A program made the position numbers and the translations under genes. From the NCBI GenBank assembly GCA_017446355.1, contig JAFSQZ010000025.1:1-5644 (forward strand): a DNA stretch of 5,644 bases. Direction: 5' to 3'. The notes beneath the pieces were generated by a model that saw only the letters and a program-made list of their open reading frames with translations, ran no database searches and was not told the origin of the DNA. The stretch comes from Neisseriaceae bacterium. GTDB lineage: Bacteria; Pseudomonadota; Gammaproteobacteria; Burkholderiales; Neisseriaceae. Shown one piece after another: positions 1-5,071 of this stretch. Position 1 is the first letter of the stretch. Every line of letters begins with the position of its first letter.

Positions 1-87
1 ACTTGGGCTGAACAAACTTTGCGTGATATTCCAAGCAATCAGTCGATTATCAAGCACATTGAACAAATTGCTTGTGCACGGCTTTGA
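1..87 (+). CDS. 3' end of an unidentified gene (partial)
   Basis: Frame 1 is open from the window edge to a TGA at 85-87, giving the last 28 residues of a protein (ending ...IEQIACARL). The composition is that of a soluble amphipathic helix. The gene is cut by the window edge and I do not recognise the family, so no function is given. The stop lies 30 bases before the next start on the same strand, which fits co-transcription with the coiled-coil gene and glnB. Frame 2 is also open here, up to a TGA at 119-121, but it would overlap the next start and has a less protein-like composition, so frame 1 is preferred. The frame choice is inference. Confidence 0.5.
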   Translation, partial: TWAEQTLRDIPSNQSIIKHIEQIACARL

Positions 88-117
88 TTATTCCAATTTC
101 ATCACTGGGAGTTTTTT

Positions 118-423
118 ATGAACAAGTTCTTGTTTTCTTTGCTTATCGCTGTAAGTTTTGGTGGTGCTTATGCAGATGATTTACTCAGTGCACAAGTGGC
201 GTATCAGCAAGTTTTAAAAGAATACAACACACAAAAAGGACAAACTGTACAACTGCGTAAAGATTTAGAAAACGCGCGTTCCCAAGTGTCTTATTGGCAA
301 ACGCAACTCAAAAACTTGGAAGAAAAATATCAGGCTGCGGAAGCGTTGCAAAACACATTGGAAACTCAATTACAATCCGCAGGAACTCAACTGGATAACG
401 CTTGGAATACCAAAAAACAGTAA
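118..423 (+). CDS. small secreted coiled-coil protein, function unknown
   Basis: A 101-residue protein. Residues 1-19 form a Sec signal peptide: a basic start (MNK), a hydrophobic core and an A-Y-A cleavage site before D20-D21. The mature part of about 82 residues is nearly all predicted helix, rich in Q, K, E, L and A, with heptad-like hydrophobic spacing from about residue 22 to 95. That suggests a periplasmic coiled coil. It has no cysteine and no lipobox, so it should be soluble in the periplasm or attached through partners. The ATG at 118 is preceded by GGGAG at 107-111 with a 6-base spacer, a good ribosome binding site. The gene ends 48 bases before glnB on the same strand and no terminator lies between, so the two may be co-transcribed. 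I do not recognise a named family; its role, and any link to PII signalling, is unknown. Confidence 0.85.
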   Translation: MNKFLFSLLIAVSFGGAYADDLLSAQVAYQQVLKEYNTQKGQTVQLRKDLENARSQVSYWQTQLKNLEEKYQAAEALQNTLETQLQSAGTQLDNAWNTKKQ

Positions 424-425
424 AC

Positions 426-437
426 AGGCAACCTAAA
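426..437 (+). repeat. decayed DNA uptake sequence
   Basis: AGGCAACCTAAA matches the uptake sequence AGGCAGCCTGAA at 10 of 12 positions. Both differences are G-to-A changes. It sits just after the stop codon at 423, an intergenic position typical of uptake sequences, so it may be a degenerated copy. A chance match cannot be ruled out. Confidence 0.4.
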
Positions 438-471
438 ATCAAACAACCATTTTTAATCAAGGGGATTAACG

Positions 472-810
472 ATGAAAATGATTACAGCGGTCATTAAACC
501 GTTCAAATTAGATGATGTGCGTGAGGCCTTGTCAGATGTTGGGGTACAAGGCATGACTGTTACCGAAGTCAAAGGTTTTGGTCGTCAAAAAGGACACACT
601 GAAATTTATCGTGATGCAGAATACGCTGTGGATTTCTTACCCAAAGTTAAAGTAGAAATTGTGTTGTCTGATGAACAAGTGGAGCGTGCTGTAGAAATCA
701 TTGTAGAAAGTGCGCGTTCAGGCAAAATTGGTGATGGTAAAATTTTTGTTTTACCCGTTGAAGAAGTTATTCGCATTCGCACGGGCGAACTCAACGACTC
801 GGCGATTTAA
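472..810 (+). CDS. glnB: nitrogen regulatory protein P-II (GlnB)
   Basis: 112 residues, the standard PII length. PII is a cytoplasmic trimer that senses 2-oxoglutarate and ATP/ADP and signals nitrogen status to targets such as the GlnE adenylyltransferase or NtrB. The N-terminal motif IKPFKLDDVREAL (8-20) and the segment VTEVKGFGRQKGH (30-42) are classic. The T-loop carries YRDAEY at 46-51, with Tyr51 being the residue uridylylated by GlnD in proteobacteria. The nucleotide-binding segment SGKIGDGKIFV is at 83-93, and the C-terminal VIRIRTGE is at 99-106. The ATG at 472 has AAGGGG at 459-464 upstream; a second ATG at 478 (Met3) is less likely because known PII proteins start with MK(K/M)I. All key residues are intact. 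GlnB and GlnK are hard to separate by sequence; no amtB follows, which favours GlnB. A strong terminator follows at 823. Confidence 0.97.
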   Translation: MKMITAVIKPFKLDDVREALSDVGVQGMTVTEVKGFGRQKGHTEIYRDAEYAVDFLPKVKVEIVLSDEQVERAVEIIVESARSGKIGDGKIFVLPVEEVIRIRTGELNDSAI

Positions 811-822
811 TCATCAATACCA

Positions 823-868
823 ACTGCGTGTTTCAGGCAGCTTCACTGAAAACACGCAGTATTTTCTT
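823..868 (+). terminator. rho-independent terminator after glnB, with a split uptake sequence at its apex
   Basis: The left arm 823-836 (ACTGCGTGTTTCAG) pairs with the right arm 846-860 (CTGAAAACACGCAGT) over 14 base pairs with one bulged A. The 9-base loop spans 837-845, and a T-rich tract (862-868, TTTTCTT) follows. The hairpin starts 12 bases after the glnB stop and should end that transcript. The apex contains AGGCAGC (835-841) and CTGAA (846-850), which together make an exact uptake sequence split by TTCA (842-845). Confidence 0.85.
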
Positions 869-875
869 ATGTTAC

Positions 876-887
876 AGGCAGCCTGAA
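876..887 (+). repeat. DNA uptake sequence, AGGCAGCCTGAA
   Basis: Exact AGGCAGCCTGAA (AG-kingDUS form) in the short gap between the glnB terminator and the acyltransferase gene. In the Neisseriaceae such 12-mers are recognised by the minor type IV pilin ComP and mark DNA for uptake in transformation. This copy is preceded by AC and not TTC, so unlike the others it does not also read as AGGCTGCCTGAA on the opposite strand. Confidence 0.9.
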
Positions 888-899
888 AGATAGTGAACA

Positions 900-1631
900 A
901 TGTTAATCATTAAAAATTTAATTCATTGGTTGATTGTGTGTGTCAGCACGGTGGTGATGTTTTTTTGTTTATTTCCCGCAATGTTGGTGCCAAGAGGCGT
1001 GAACAAAGTAGGGCGAGCTTGGGCGCGACTATTATTGTGGTCGTTGAAAAATATTGTGGGGTTGCGTTATGAAGTCAAAGGCGTAGAAAATATTCCTAAA
1101 CAGCCTGCCATTATTTGTTCCAAACATCAAAGCGGTTGGGAAACATTGGCTTTACAAGAGATTTTTCCTTTGCAAGTTTATGTTGCCAAAAAAGAATTGT
1201 TTCGGATACCGTTTTTTGGTTGGGGTTTAAAAATGGGTAAAACCATTGGTATTGACCGCAAAGCAGGTATGCAAGCTACGCAACAGCTCATCAAACAAGG
1301 TATGGCGCGTAAAAATGAAGGTTTTTGGATAGCCATTTTCCCAGAGGGAACCAGAATTCCTGCTGGACAGCGTGGTAGATATAAATTGGGCGCAGCCAAA
1401 ATGGCAAAAATGTTTCAAATGGATTTAGTGCCTGTGGCGCATAACAGTGGTGAGTTTTGGCCAAAAAATTCGTTTTTGAAATACAGTGGCGTGATTGAAG
1501 TGCGCATTGGTCAGGCAATTTCTTATGAAACTGGAGATGAAAAAGATTTAATGAATGCCTGTGAAACGTGGATTGAAGCGCAACAAGATGAGATAACTGG
1601 ACAAGGTCCGTGTTATCGTCCAAGTGTGTAA
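900..1631 (+). CDS. 1-acyl-sn-glycerol-3-phosphate acyltransferase (PlsC family)
   Basis: 243 residues, a usual PlsC length. The family transfers a fatty acyl group from acyl-ACP or acyl-CoA to the sn-2 position of lysophosphatidic acid, making phosphatidic acid at the inner membrane. A hydrophobic N-terminal segment (about 7-30) should anchor it. Block I is SKHQSGWE at 74-81, with the catalytic His76 but Glu81 in place of the usual Asp of the HX4D motif; I believe this E form recurs in a proteobacterial subgroup. Block II is GKTIGIDRKAG (113-123), block III is FPEGTR (147-152) and block IV is VPVAHNSG (177-184). The ATG at 900 has only a weak purine-rich stretch upstream (GAAAGATAGTGAA), and an in-frame TAG at 891-893 limits any earlier start. 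Neisseria have more than one paralogue (nlaA, nlaB), so no symbol is assigned. The stop at 1629-1631 lies one base before the next gene, which indicates translational coupling. Confidence 0.92.
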   Translation: MLIIKNLIHWLIVCVSTVVMFFCLFPAMLVPRGVNKVGRAWARLLLWSLKNIVGLRYEVKGVENIPKQPAIICSKHQSGWETLALQEIFPLQVYVAKKELFRIPFFGWGLKMGKTIGIDRKAGMQATQQLIKQGMARKNEGFWIAIFPEGTRIPAGQRGRYKLGAAKMAKMFQMDLVPVAHNSGEFWPKNSFLKYSGVIEVRIGQAISYETGDEKDLMNACETWIEAQQDEITGQGPCYRPSV

Positions 1632-1632
1632 A

Positions 1633-2319
1633 ATGGATTTGCAGTATCTTTGGCAAGGGCGTGAATTAAAATTGCGCATTTTAAGAAATGCCAAGAAAAA
1701 TATTATTTTGCGAAAAATAGATTCAGGCAGCCTGAAAATCAGTGTGCCTAAATATTTGTCGGTTAAACGATTATTAAATTGGCTGGACAGTCATCAAGAT
1801 GTGATTGCACGTGTGTTGCAAACACCTGATTTATCTGAACCCAAGACGGAAATGCTGCCTGAAAAAATATGGTTTCGTGGACAGTTACAAACCATAAAAA
1901 TAACTTCTCAAAATCAGTTTTGCTATGAGAATGAAATATTTTATGTACCCCATTTACCATTTTTGCAACAACAACAAGTGTTGCGTACTTTTTTACAAAA
2001 CCACGCACAAACCGTTTTACTCAATAAATTAGCAGAACACGCCAATAAAATGAATTTATCACCCAGCCAAATAACGTTAACCAATGCAAAAACTTTTTGG
2101 GGAGTATGTCGCCAAAAAACAGGAATTCGTTTAAACTGGCGACTCATTGGTGCACCTGATTTTGTGATGGATTATGTGTGCATTCACGAGTTGTGTCATT
2201 TGTGGCACGCAAACCATAGCAAAGCATTTTGGCAAAGTGTTGCTGTTTATTGTGATGATGTGGCACGTGCAAAAACGTGGTTGAAAAAACACGGTACGGC
2301 TTTATTTTTATTGGGGTGA
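1633..2319 (+). CDS. YgjP/SprT-like zinc metallopeptidase (M48-type, DUF45)
   Basis: 228 residues from the ATG at 1633. The C-terminal half is the YgjP-like domain. The segment WGVCRQKTGIRLNWRLI (from Trp156) corresponds to the conserved WGSCSxxGxIRLNWRLI block. The zinc site HELCH is at 185-189, with the probable third ligand His195 in NHSKAFW. The N-terminal region (about 10-60) has the usual basic, beta-rich start (RNAKKNIILRK, then LKISVP). These proteins are predicted zinc-dependent proteases with no well-defined substrate; E. coli YgjP is shorter (about 167 residues). Val158 replaces the usual Ser after WG. There is no signal peptide, so it is cytoplasmic. An in-frame GTG at 1624 would add three residues and overlap plsC by 8 bases; neither start has a good ribosome binding site, and the ATG fits coupling to the upstream stop. 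An uptake sequence lies in frame at 1725 and encodes SGSLK (31-35). Confidence 0.88.
   Translation: MDLQYLWQGRELKLRILRNAKKNIILRKIDSGSLKISVPKYLSVKRLLNWLDSHQDVIARVLQTPDLSEPKTEMLPEKIWFRGQLQTIKITSQNQFCYENEIFYVPHLPFLQQQQVLRTFLQNHAQTVLLNKLAEHANKMNLSPSQITLTNAKTFWGVCRQKTGIRLNWRLIGAPDFVMDYVCIHELCHLWHANHSKAFWQSVAVYCDDVARAKTWLKKHGTALFLLG
1725..1736 (+). repeat. DNA uptake sequence inside the metallopeptidase gene
   Basis: Exact AGGCAGCCTGAA. Because it is preceded by TTC, the opposite strand at 1722-1733 reads AGGCTGCCTGAA, the AG-simDUS form. Within the gene it is read TCA GGC AGC CTG AAA and encodes Ser-Gly-Ser-Leu-Lys at 31-35, between two predicted beta strands. Confidence 0.9.
1852..1863 (+). repeat. 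near-match uptake sequence ATGCTGCCTGAA
   Basis: It matches AGGCTGCCTGAA except for T instead of G at position 2, so the 10-base core GCTGCCTGAA is exact. The AT start recalls the AT/AG variation known for Neisseria uptake sequences (ATGCCGTCTGAA versus AGGCCGTCTGAA). It lies in the metallopeptidase gene and encodes part of EMLPEK. It may be a weak functional site or chance. Confidence 0.4.
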
Positions 2320-2328
2320 GTTATTTTC

Positions 2329-2340
2329 AGGCAGCCTGAA
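2329..2340 (+). repeat. DNA uptake sequence between the metallopeptidase and protease genes
   Basis: Exact AGGCAGCCTGAA, 9 bases after the stop at 2319. The context TTTCAGGCAGCCTGAAA is a 17-base near-perfect palindrome around one central base, so 2326-2337 on the other strand is AGGCTGCCTGAA. It could fold as a small hairpin, but no T tract follows, so it is not expected to terminate transcription. Confidence 0.9.
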
Positions 2341-2357
2341 AGTGTACGGAAGAAACG

Positions 2358-3836
2358 ATGAAATCAGCAAATAATCAAACTAAACTAATTGCCTTTTTAA
2401 TTGGCATCATTATTCTTATCCTTATTTCAATGGGTTTATGGGCAAAAAAATCCAGCAAAAGTGAAGTGATAGAACCTTTGCAAAACGATTTTGTTGAAGA
2501 AGTGAAACCTAAACAAAACGACAATACCGTGAGTATGCTTTTGCCTGATTTTACTCAATTGGTTGCGCGTGAAGGCAGTGCTGTGGTGAATATTCAAGCG
2601 ATGAATGAACCACAAAAAAACGATGAACGCGCAATAGTTGACGACCCTTTGTATGATTTGTTTAGACGAATGCTGCCTAGCCAGCCAGAATGGGGACAAT
2701 CTGATAATGAAAGTGCTAATTTTGGTTCAGGTGTCATTATCAATAAAAGCGGTTACATTCTCACCAATGCGCACGTGGTTAAAGATTTGAGCAGCATTAA
2801 GGTAACGCTTACCGATAGACGTGAATACGCAGCTAAACTGATTGGTGCTGATGATAAATCTGATATTGCTTTGTTAAAAATTGAAGCATCAGATTTACCC
2901 GTTGCCACATTAGGCAATTCAGGCAGCCTGAAAACAGGTGAATGGGTAGTGGCTATTGGCGCACCATTTGGTTTTGAGAATTCAGTAACAGCAGGGATTG
3001 TGTCTGCCAAAAATCGTGCTTTGCCACAAGAAAATTACACACCTTTTATTCAAACCGATGTTGCCATCAATCCTGGTAATTCAGGAGGTCCACTCTATAA
3101 TTTAAAAGGCGAAGTGATCGGTATCAATTCTCAAATTTATAGCCGTAGTGGTGGTTTTATGGGTATTTCGTTTGCAATTCCCATTGAAGTGGCAATAAAT
3201 GTTGCCGAGCAGCTAAAAGCCACAGGTAAAGTGGAGCGTGGTCAATTGGGTATTGTTATTCAAGAAGTTACCCATGATTTGGCTAAATCTTTTGGTTTGG
3301 ATAAACCCACAGGTGCGTTGATATCTAATGTGCTTGACGGTAGTCCTGCACAACAGGCAGGTTTACAAGTGGGTGATATTATTCGTAGTGTAAATGGTGA
3401 AGAAGTGCATGTTTCTACCGATTTGCCTATGACCATTGGCGCACTTGCACCAGGTAAAAAAATCACTTTAGGTATTTGGCGCAAAGGTCAAGAAATTGAA
3501 GTTGAGATTGTATTGGGTTCTTCTGAAGATAAATTTAATTTGGGACAATCCAAAGGCTTTTCTTCGCATCACGAAAAATTGCAATCATTTGATGTGGCTA
3601 AATTAGGTTTAACATTGGGTATAGAAAACGGTGATTCGCCTAAAATTGTGGTTTTACGCAGTGAAAATCAAGCCGCACGCGCAGGTTTGCGTTATGGAGA
3701 TATTATTGTGGAAATTGCAGGGCAACGTGTAAACAGCCAAGAGCAATTAGAAAATGCGCTTGCCCAAGCAGGTGAAAACATTCCTATTTTAATTGAGCGA
3801 GATGGTTCAATGATTTTCTTGGCATTAAGCTCATAA
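2358..3836 (+). CDS. degP: DegP/HtrA-family periplasmic serine endoprotease (Do family)
   Basis: 492 residues, slightly longer than E. coli DegP (474 with its signal peptide). The family degrades or refolds damaged envelope proteins in the periplasm. Residues 10-28 form a long hydrophobic segment after MKSANNQTK; LWA (27-29) is a possible but poor cleavage site, so it could stay membrane-anchored. A low-complexity linker follows (30-60). The trypsin-like domain has the complete triad: His139 in TNAHVV, Asp169 in KSDIALLKI and Ser242 in GNSGGPL. Two PDZ domains follow, about 295-385 (GQLGIVIQEV...) and 412-490 (KLGLTLGIEN...), giving the DegP/DegQ/MucD layout and not the single PDZ of DegS. 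The cysteine-containing LA-loop insert of E. coli DegP is absent, which is nearer to MucD/DegQ. The ATG is preceded by GGAAGA (2348-2353). It lies 38 bases after the metallopeptidase gene with no terminator between. An in-frame uptake sequence encodes SGSLK at 188-192. Confidence 0.95.
   Translation: MKSANNQTKLIAFLIGIIILILISMGLWAKKSSKSEVIEPLQNDFVEEVKPKQNDNTVSMLLPDFTQLVAREGSAVVNIQAMNEPQKNDERAIVDDPLYDLFRRMLPSQPEWGQSDNESANFGSGVIINKSGYILTNAHVVKDLSSIKVTLTDRREYAAKLIGADDKSDIALLKIEASDLPVATLGNSGSLKTGEWVVAIGAPFGFENSVTAGIVSAKNRALPQENYTPFIQTDVAINPGNSGGPLYNLKGEVIGINSQIYSRSGGFMGISFAIPIEVAINVAEQLKATGKVERGQLGIVIQEVTHDLAKSFGLDKPTGALISNVLDGSPAQQAGLQVGDIIRSVNGEEVHVSTDLPMTIGALAPGKKITLGIWRKGQEIEVEIVLGSSEDKFNLGQSKGFSSHHEKLQSFDVAKLGLTLGIENGDSPKIVVLRSENQAARAGLRYGDIIVEIAGQRVNSQEQLENALAQAGENIPILIERDGSMIFLALSS
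2921..2932 (+). repeat. DNA uptake sequence inside the degP-like gene
   Basis: Exact AGGCAGCCTGAA; the opposite strand at 2918-2929 reads AGGCTGCCTGAA. It is read TCA GGC AGC CTG AAA, encoding S188-G-S-L-K192 in the turn before GEWVVAIGAPFG. Related proteases have variable residues here (typically S-D-x-L-K/R-V-G), so the site sits in a tolerant surface turn. Confidence 0.9.
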
Positions 3837-3853
3837 AAGTTTGAAGTATAAGT

Positions 3854-3915
3854 TGGTCAGTAACTTTTTGATGCTTTTTATGACAAAAAATGGTTTAAAA
3901 GTGGTCAGTTTTTGA
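3854..3915 (+). repeat. imperfect direct repeat TGGTCAGT...TTTTGA
   Basis: TGGTCAGTAACTTTTTGA (3854-3871) and TGGTCAGTTTTTGA (3902-3915) share TGGTCAGT and TTTTGA, differing by a 4-base insertion. Each is followed within a few bases by an ACA-containing AT-rich stretch. The second copy lies in the loop of the palindrome at 3886-3935. This could be a relic of a local duplication in the non-coding gap; low sequence complexity makes chance possible. Confidence 0.4.
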
Positions 3916-3935
3916 CACATTTTTAAACCATTTTT
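3886..3935. terminator. bidirectional terminator between convergent genes
   Basis: AAAAATGGTTTAAAA (3886-3900) is perfectly complementary to TTTTAAACCATTTTT (3921-3935), a 15-base-pair stem. The 20-base loop can itself form a small stem (GTCA 3904-3907 with TGAC 3913-3916). The right arm ends in a T tract for the + strand (degP side), and the left arm plus A3885 gives a T tract for the - strand (transporter side). The position, 50 bases after the degP stop and about 90 bases after the transporter stop, fits a shared terminator. The stem is AT-rich, so its strength is uncertain. The rest of the 3837-4025 gap shows no gene. Confidence 0.75.
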
Positions 3936-4025
3936 ATTTAAGTATTTGTTAATAGAAACCTTTGTAAAACGCGTTATTTTGAACTTTTTGTAGAAAAGTG
4001 AAAAATCTCATTTTGTTTGATGTAT

Positions 4026-4835
4026 TTATCCACTAAATTGTTGATAAAGCATATGTAAACCAATACCGAGAATCAGTAAACCCATACCCATTTTTAAACG
4101 TTCAGCAGGTAAGTGGTGAGCGAGTTTGACCCCGATTGGCGCAAAAATCGTTGTACAGCAAGCCAAAATGGCAACAGCAGGTAAGTACCAAAATCCGAAA
4201 CTGTATTCAGGCAGCCTGTTAATGGCTAACCCATTGATTAAATAGCCTATTGCACCAGAAACCGCCATTGGCCAAGCTAATGCGCTGGAAGTGCCTACCG
4301 CACGATGAATCGGTAGACTGCAAAATAATAAAAAGGGAACAATGAGTGTGCCACCACCAATACCCACCCAGCTGGATAAAATGCCAATAATAAGACCTAC
4401 TATAATGATGATGGGTGTGGCTGGCATAGGGCGAGTGGTCTTGGGATTGAGTTTAAACAAAATTTTTAAGCCAACCAGTATGACAAATACAATGAAAAAA
4501 TAATGTAAAAATGTGGCGGAAAGATGACGAGAGATAAATGAACCCAGTAGTCCTCCGACAACCATCGCAGGGGACATTTTAATCACTGCCGACCATTCAA
4601 CTGCCTTTTTTTTGTGTTGAGCCAACGCGCTGGAGAAAGTGGTGAACATCATAATGGCAAATGATGTGCCTACGGCGATGTGTTGTGTGTAAGCACTGTC
4701 AATATTTAATTTTGCCAGTAGCCATAACACAATGGGAACCACAATCATACCGCCACCAATACCAAAAAGCCCAGACATTAAGCCAGCAAACGCACCGACT
4801 AAAAAGAGTGCAAAAATGATATCGGGTTGCCACAT
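4026..4835 (-). CDS. TauE/SafE-family inner membrane transporter (sulfite/organosulfonate exporter-like)
   Basis: 269 residues, typical of the family, with seven to eight hydrophobic segments across the whole protein. The internal duplication that defines the family is clear: GIGGGMIVVP at 25-34 and GIGGGTLIVP at 158-167, followed by HIAVGTS (52-58) and HRAVGTS (177-183). The C-terminal helix is preceded by LPAERLKMGMG (242-252). Characterised members are linked to export of sulfite, sulfoacetate or related anions; the substrate here cannot be told from sequence, so no symbol is given. The ATG (4833-4835) is preceded on its strand by the purine-rich GAAAGAAGAA at 4850-4841. It lies 30 bases downstream of the 56-residue membrane gene on the same strand, so the two are likely co-transcribed. 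A sequence reading as an uptake sequence encodes R-L-P-E (207-210) in a predicted loop. Confidence 0.92.
   Translation of the reverse strand: MWQPDIIFALFLVGAFAGLMSGLFGIGGGMIVVPIVLWLLAKLNIDSAYTQHIAVGTSFAIMMFTTFSSALAQHKKKAVEWSAVIKMSPAMVVGGLLGSFISRHLSATFLHYFFIVFVILVGLKILFKLNPKTTRPMPATPIIIIVGLIIGILSSWVGIGGGTLIVPFLLFCSLPIHRAVGTSSALAWPMAVSGAIGYLINGLAINRLPEYSFGFWYLPAVAILACCTTIFAPIGVKLAHHLPAERLKMGMGLLILGIGLHMLYQQFSG
4206..4217 (-). repeat. DNA uptake sequence, AGGCTGCCTGAA form
   Basis: On the - strand, exact AGGCTGCCTGAA (AG-simDUS form). The + strand reads AGGCAGCCTGTT at 4209-4220, only 10 of 12 to the AGGCAGCCTGAA form, so this copy is complete in one dialect only. It lies in the transporter gene and is read AGG CTG CCT GAA, encoding Arg-Leu-Pro-Glu in a loop between membrane segments. 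Confidence 0.8.
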
Positions 4836-4865
4836 ATTGATTCTTCTTTCATATTTCAGCAGGTT

Positions 4866-5036
4866 TTATTTAAATAATCGCCAAACAAGTAGAGCCAAAC
4901 TGACAATAATCATTACTTTTGCACTGAGCAAAACGATTTCGTGTACAGTTTGGCGTTGTTGTTGATTGAGTAAACGTTTGATCAGTATACCTATTAAAAT
5001 CAATAAGGTAATACTGATAAGATAACGTGTTAGCAT
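4866..5036 (-). CDS. small two-helix membrane protein, 56 residues
   Basis: An open frame on the - strand from ATG (5034-5036) to TAA (4866-4868). It begins MLTRYLISITLLILIGILIK and ends LALLVWRLFK. Two hydrophobic segments (about 5-19 and 33-52) are joined by a basic, Gln-rich hinge (KRLLNQQQRQ, 20-29), which by the positive-inside rule would place the hinge in the cytoplasm. The protein-like pattern, the same strand as the transporter gene and the 30-base gap to it support a real gene. It is the only sizeable reading frame filling the gap between two larger genes. The weak point is its start: upstream is the T tract of a terminator, with only AGG 13 bases away as a possible ribosome binding site, and an in-frame TGA about 30 bases further up. 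I do not recognise the family. It may be an accessory of the TauE-like transporter or an independent small membrane protein. Confidence 0.65.
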   Translation of the reverse strand: MLTRYLISITLLILIGILIKRLLNQQQRQTVHEIVLLSAKVMIIVSLALLVWRLFK

Positions 5037-5071
5037 AAAAATAAGGCAGCCTAATGTGTTTCAGGCTGCCT
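5036..5071 (-). terminator. terminator made of an inverted pair of uptake-like sequences
   Basis: On the - strand AGGCAGCCT (5071-5063) pairs perfectly with AGGCTGCCT (5052-5044), a 9-base-pair GC-rich stem with a 10-base loop, followed by TATTTTTAT (5043-5035). It starts 8 bases after the stop of the secreted-protein gene, as expected for its rho-independent terminator. Paired uptake sequences acting as terminators are well known in Neisseria. The T tract runs directly into the ATG of the next gene. Confidence 0.85.
5060..5071 (-). repeat. DNA uptake sequence (one arm of the terminator)
   Basis: Exact AGGCAGCCTGAA on the - strand; the + strand at 5063-5074 reads AGGCTGCCTGAA because the context is TTTCAGGCTGCCTGAAA. 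The partner arm at 5044-5052 keeps only the 9-base AGGCAGCCT and lacks the GAA end, so it can pair but is probably not a full uptake site. Confidence 0.9.

Noticed and set aside
1624..1635. GTG start at 1624 for the metallopeptidase
   Set aside because: It has no nearby ribosome binding site and adds only three residues; the ATG at 1633 fits stop-start coupling with the acyltransferase. The choice is not certain.
2670..2681. ATGCTGCCTAGC in the degP-like gene as an uptake sequence
   Set aside because: The match stops after CCT and the essential CTGAA end is absent; probably chance.
3966..4020. Small gene or RNA in the rest of the convergent gap
   Set aside because: The stretch is AT-rich with only a 6-bp inverted repeat (ACTTTT/AAAAGT near 3983-3998), no ribosome binding site and no sizeable frame.
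4732..4965. + strand reading frame over the transporter start
   Set aside because: It lies opposite the well-supported TauE-like gene and the small membrane gene, and its product is not protein-like; a shadow frame.
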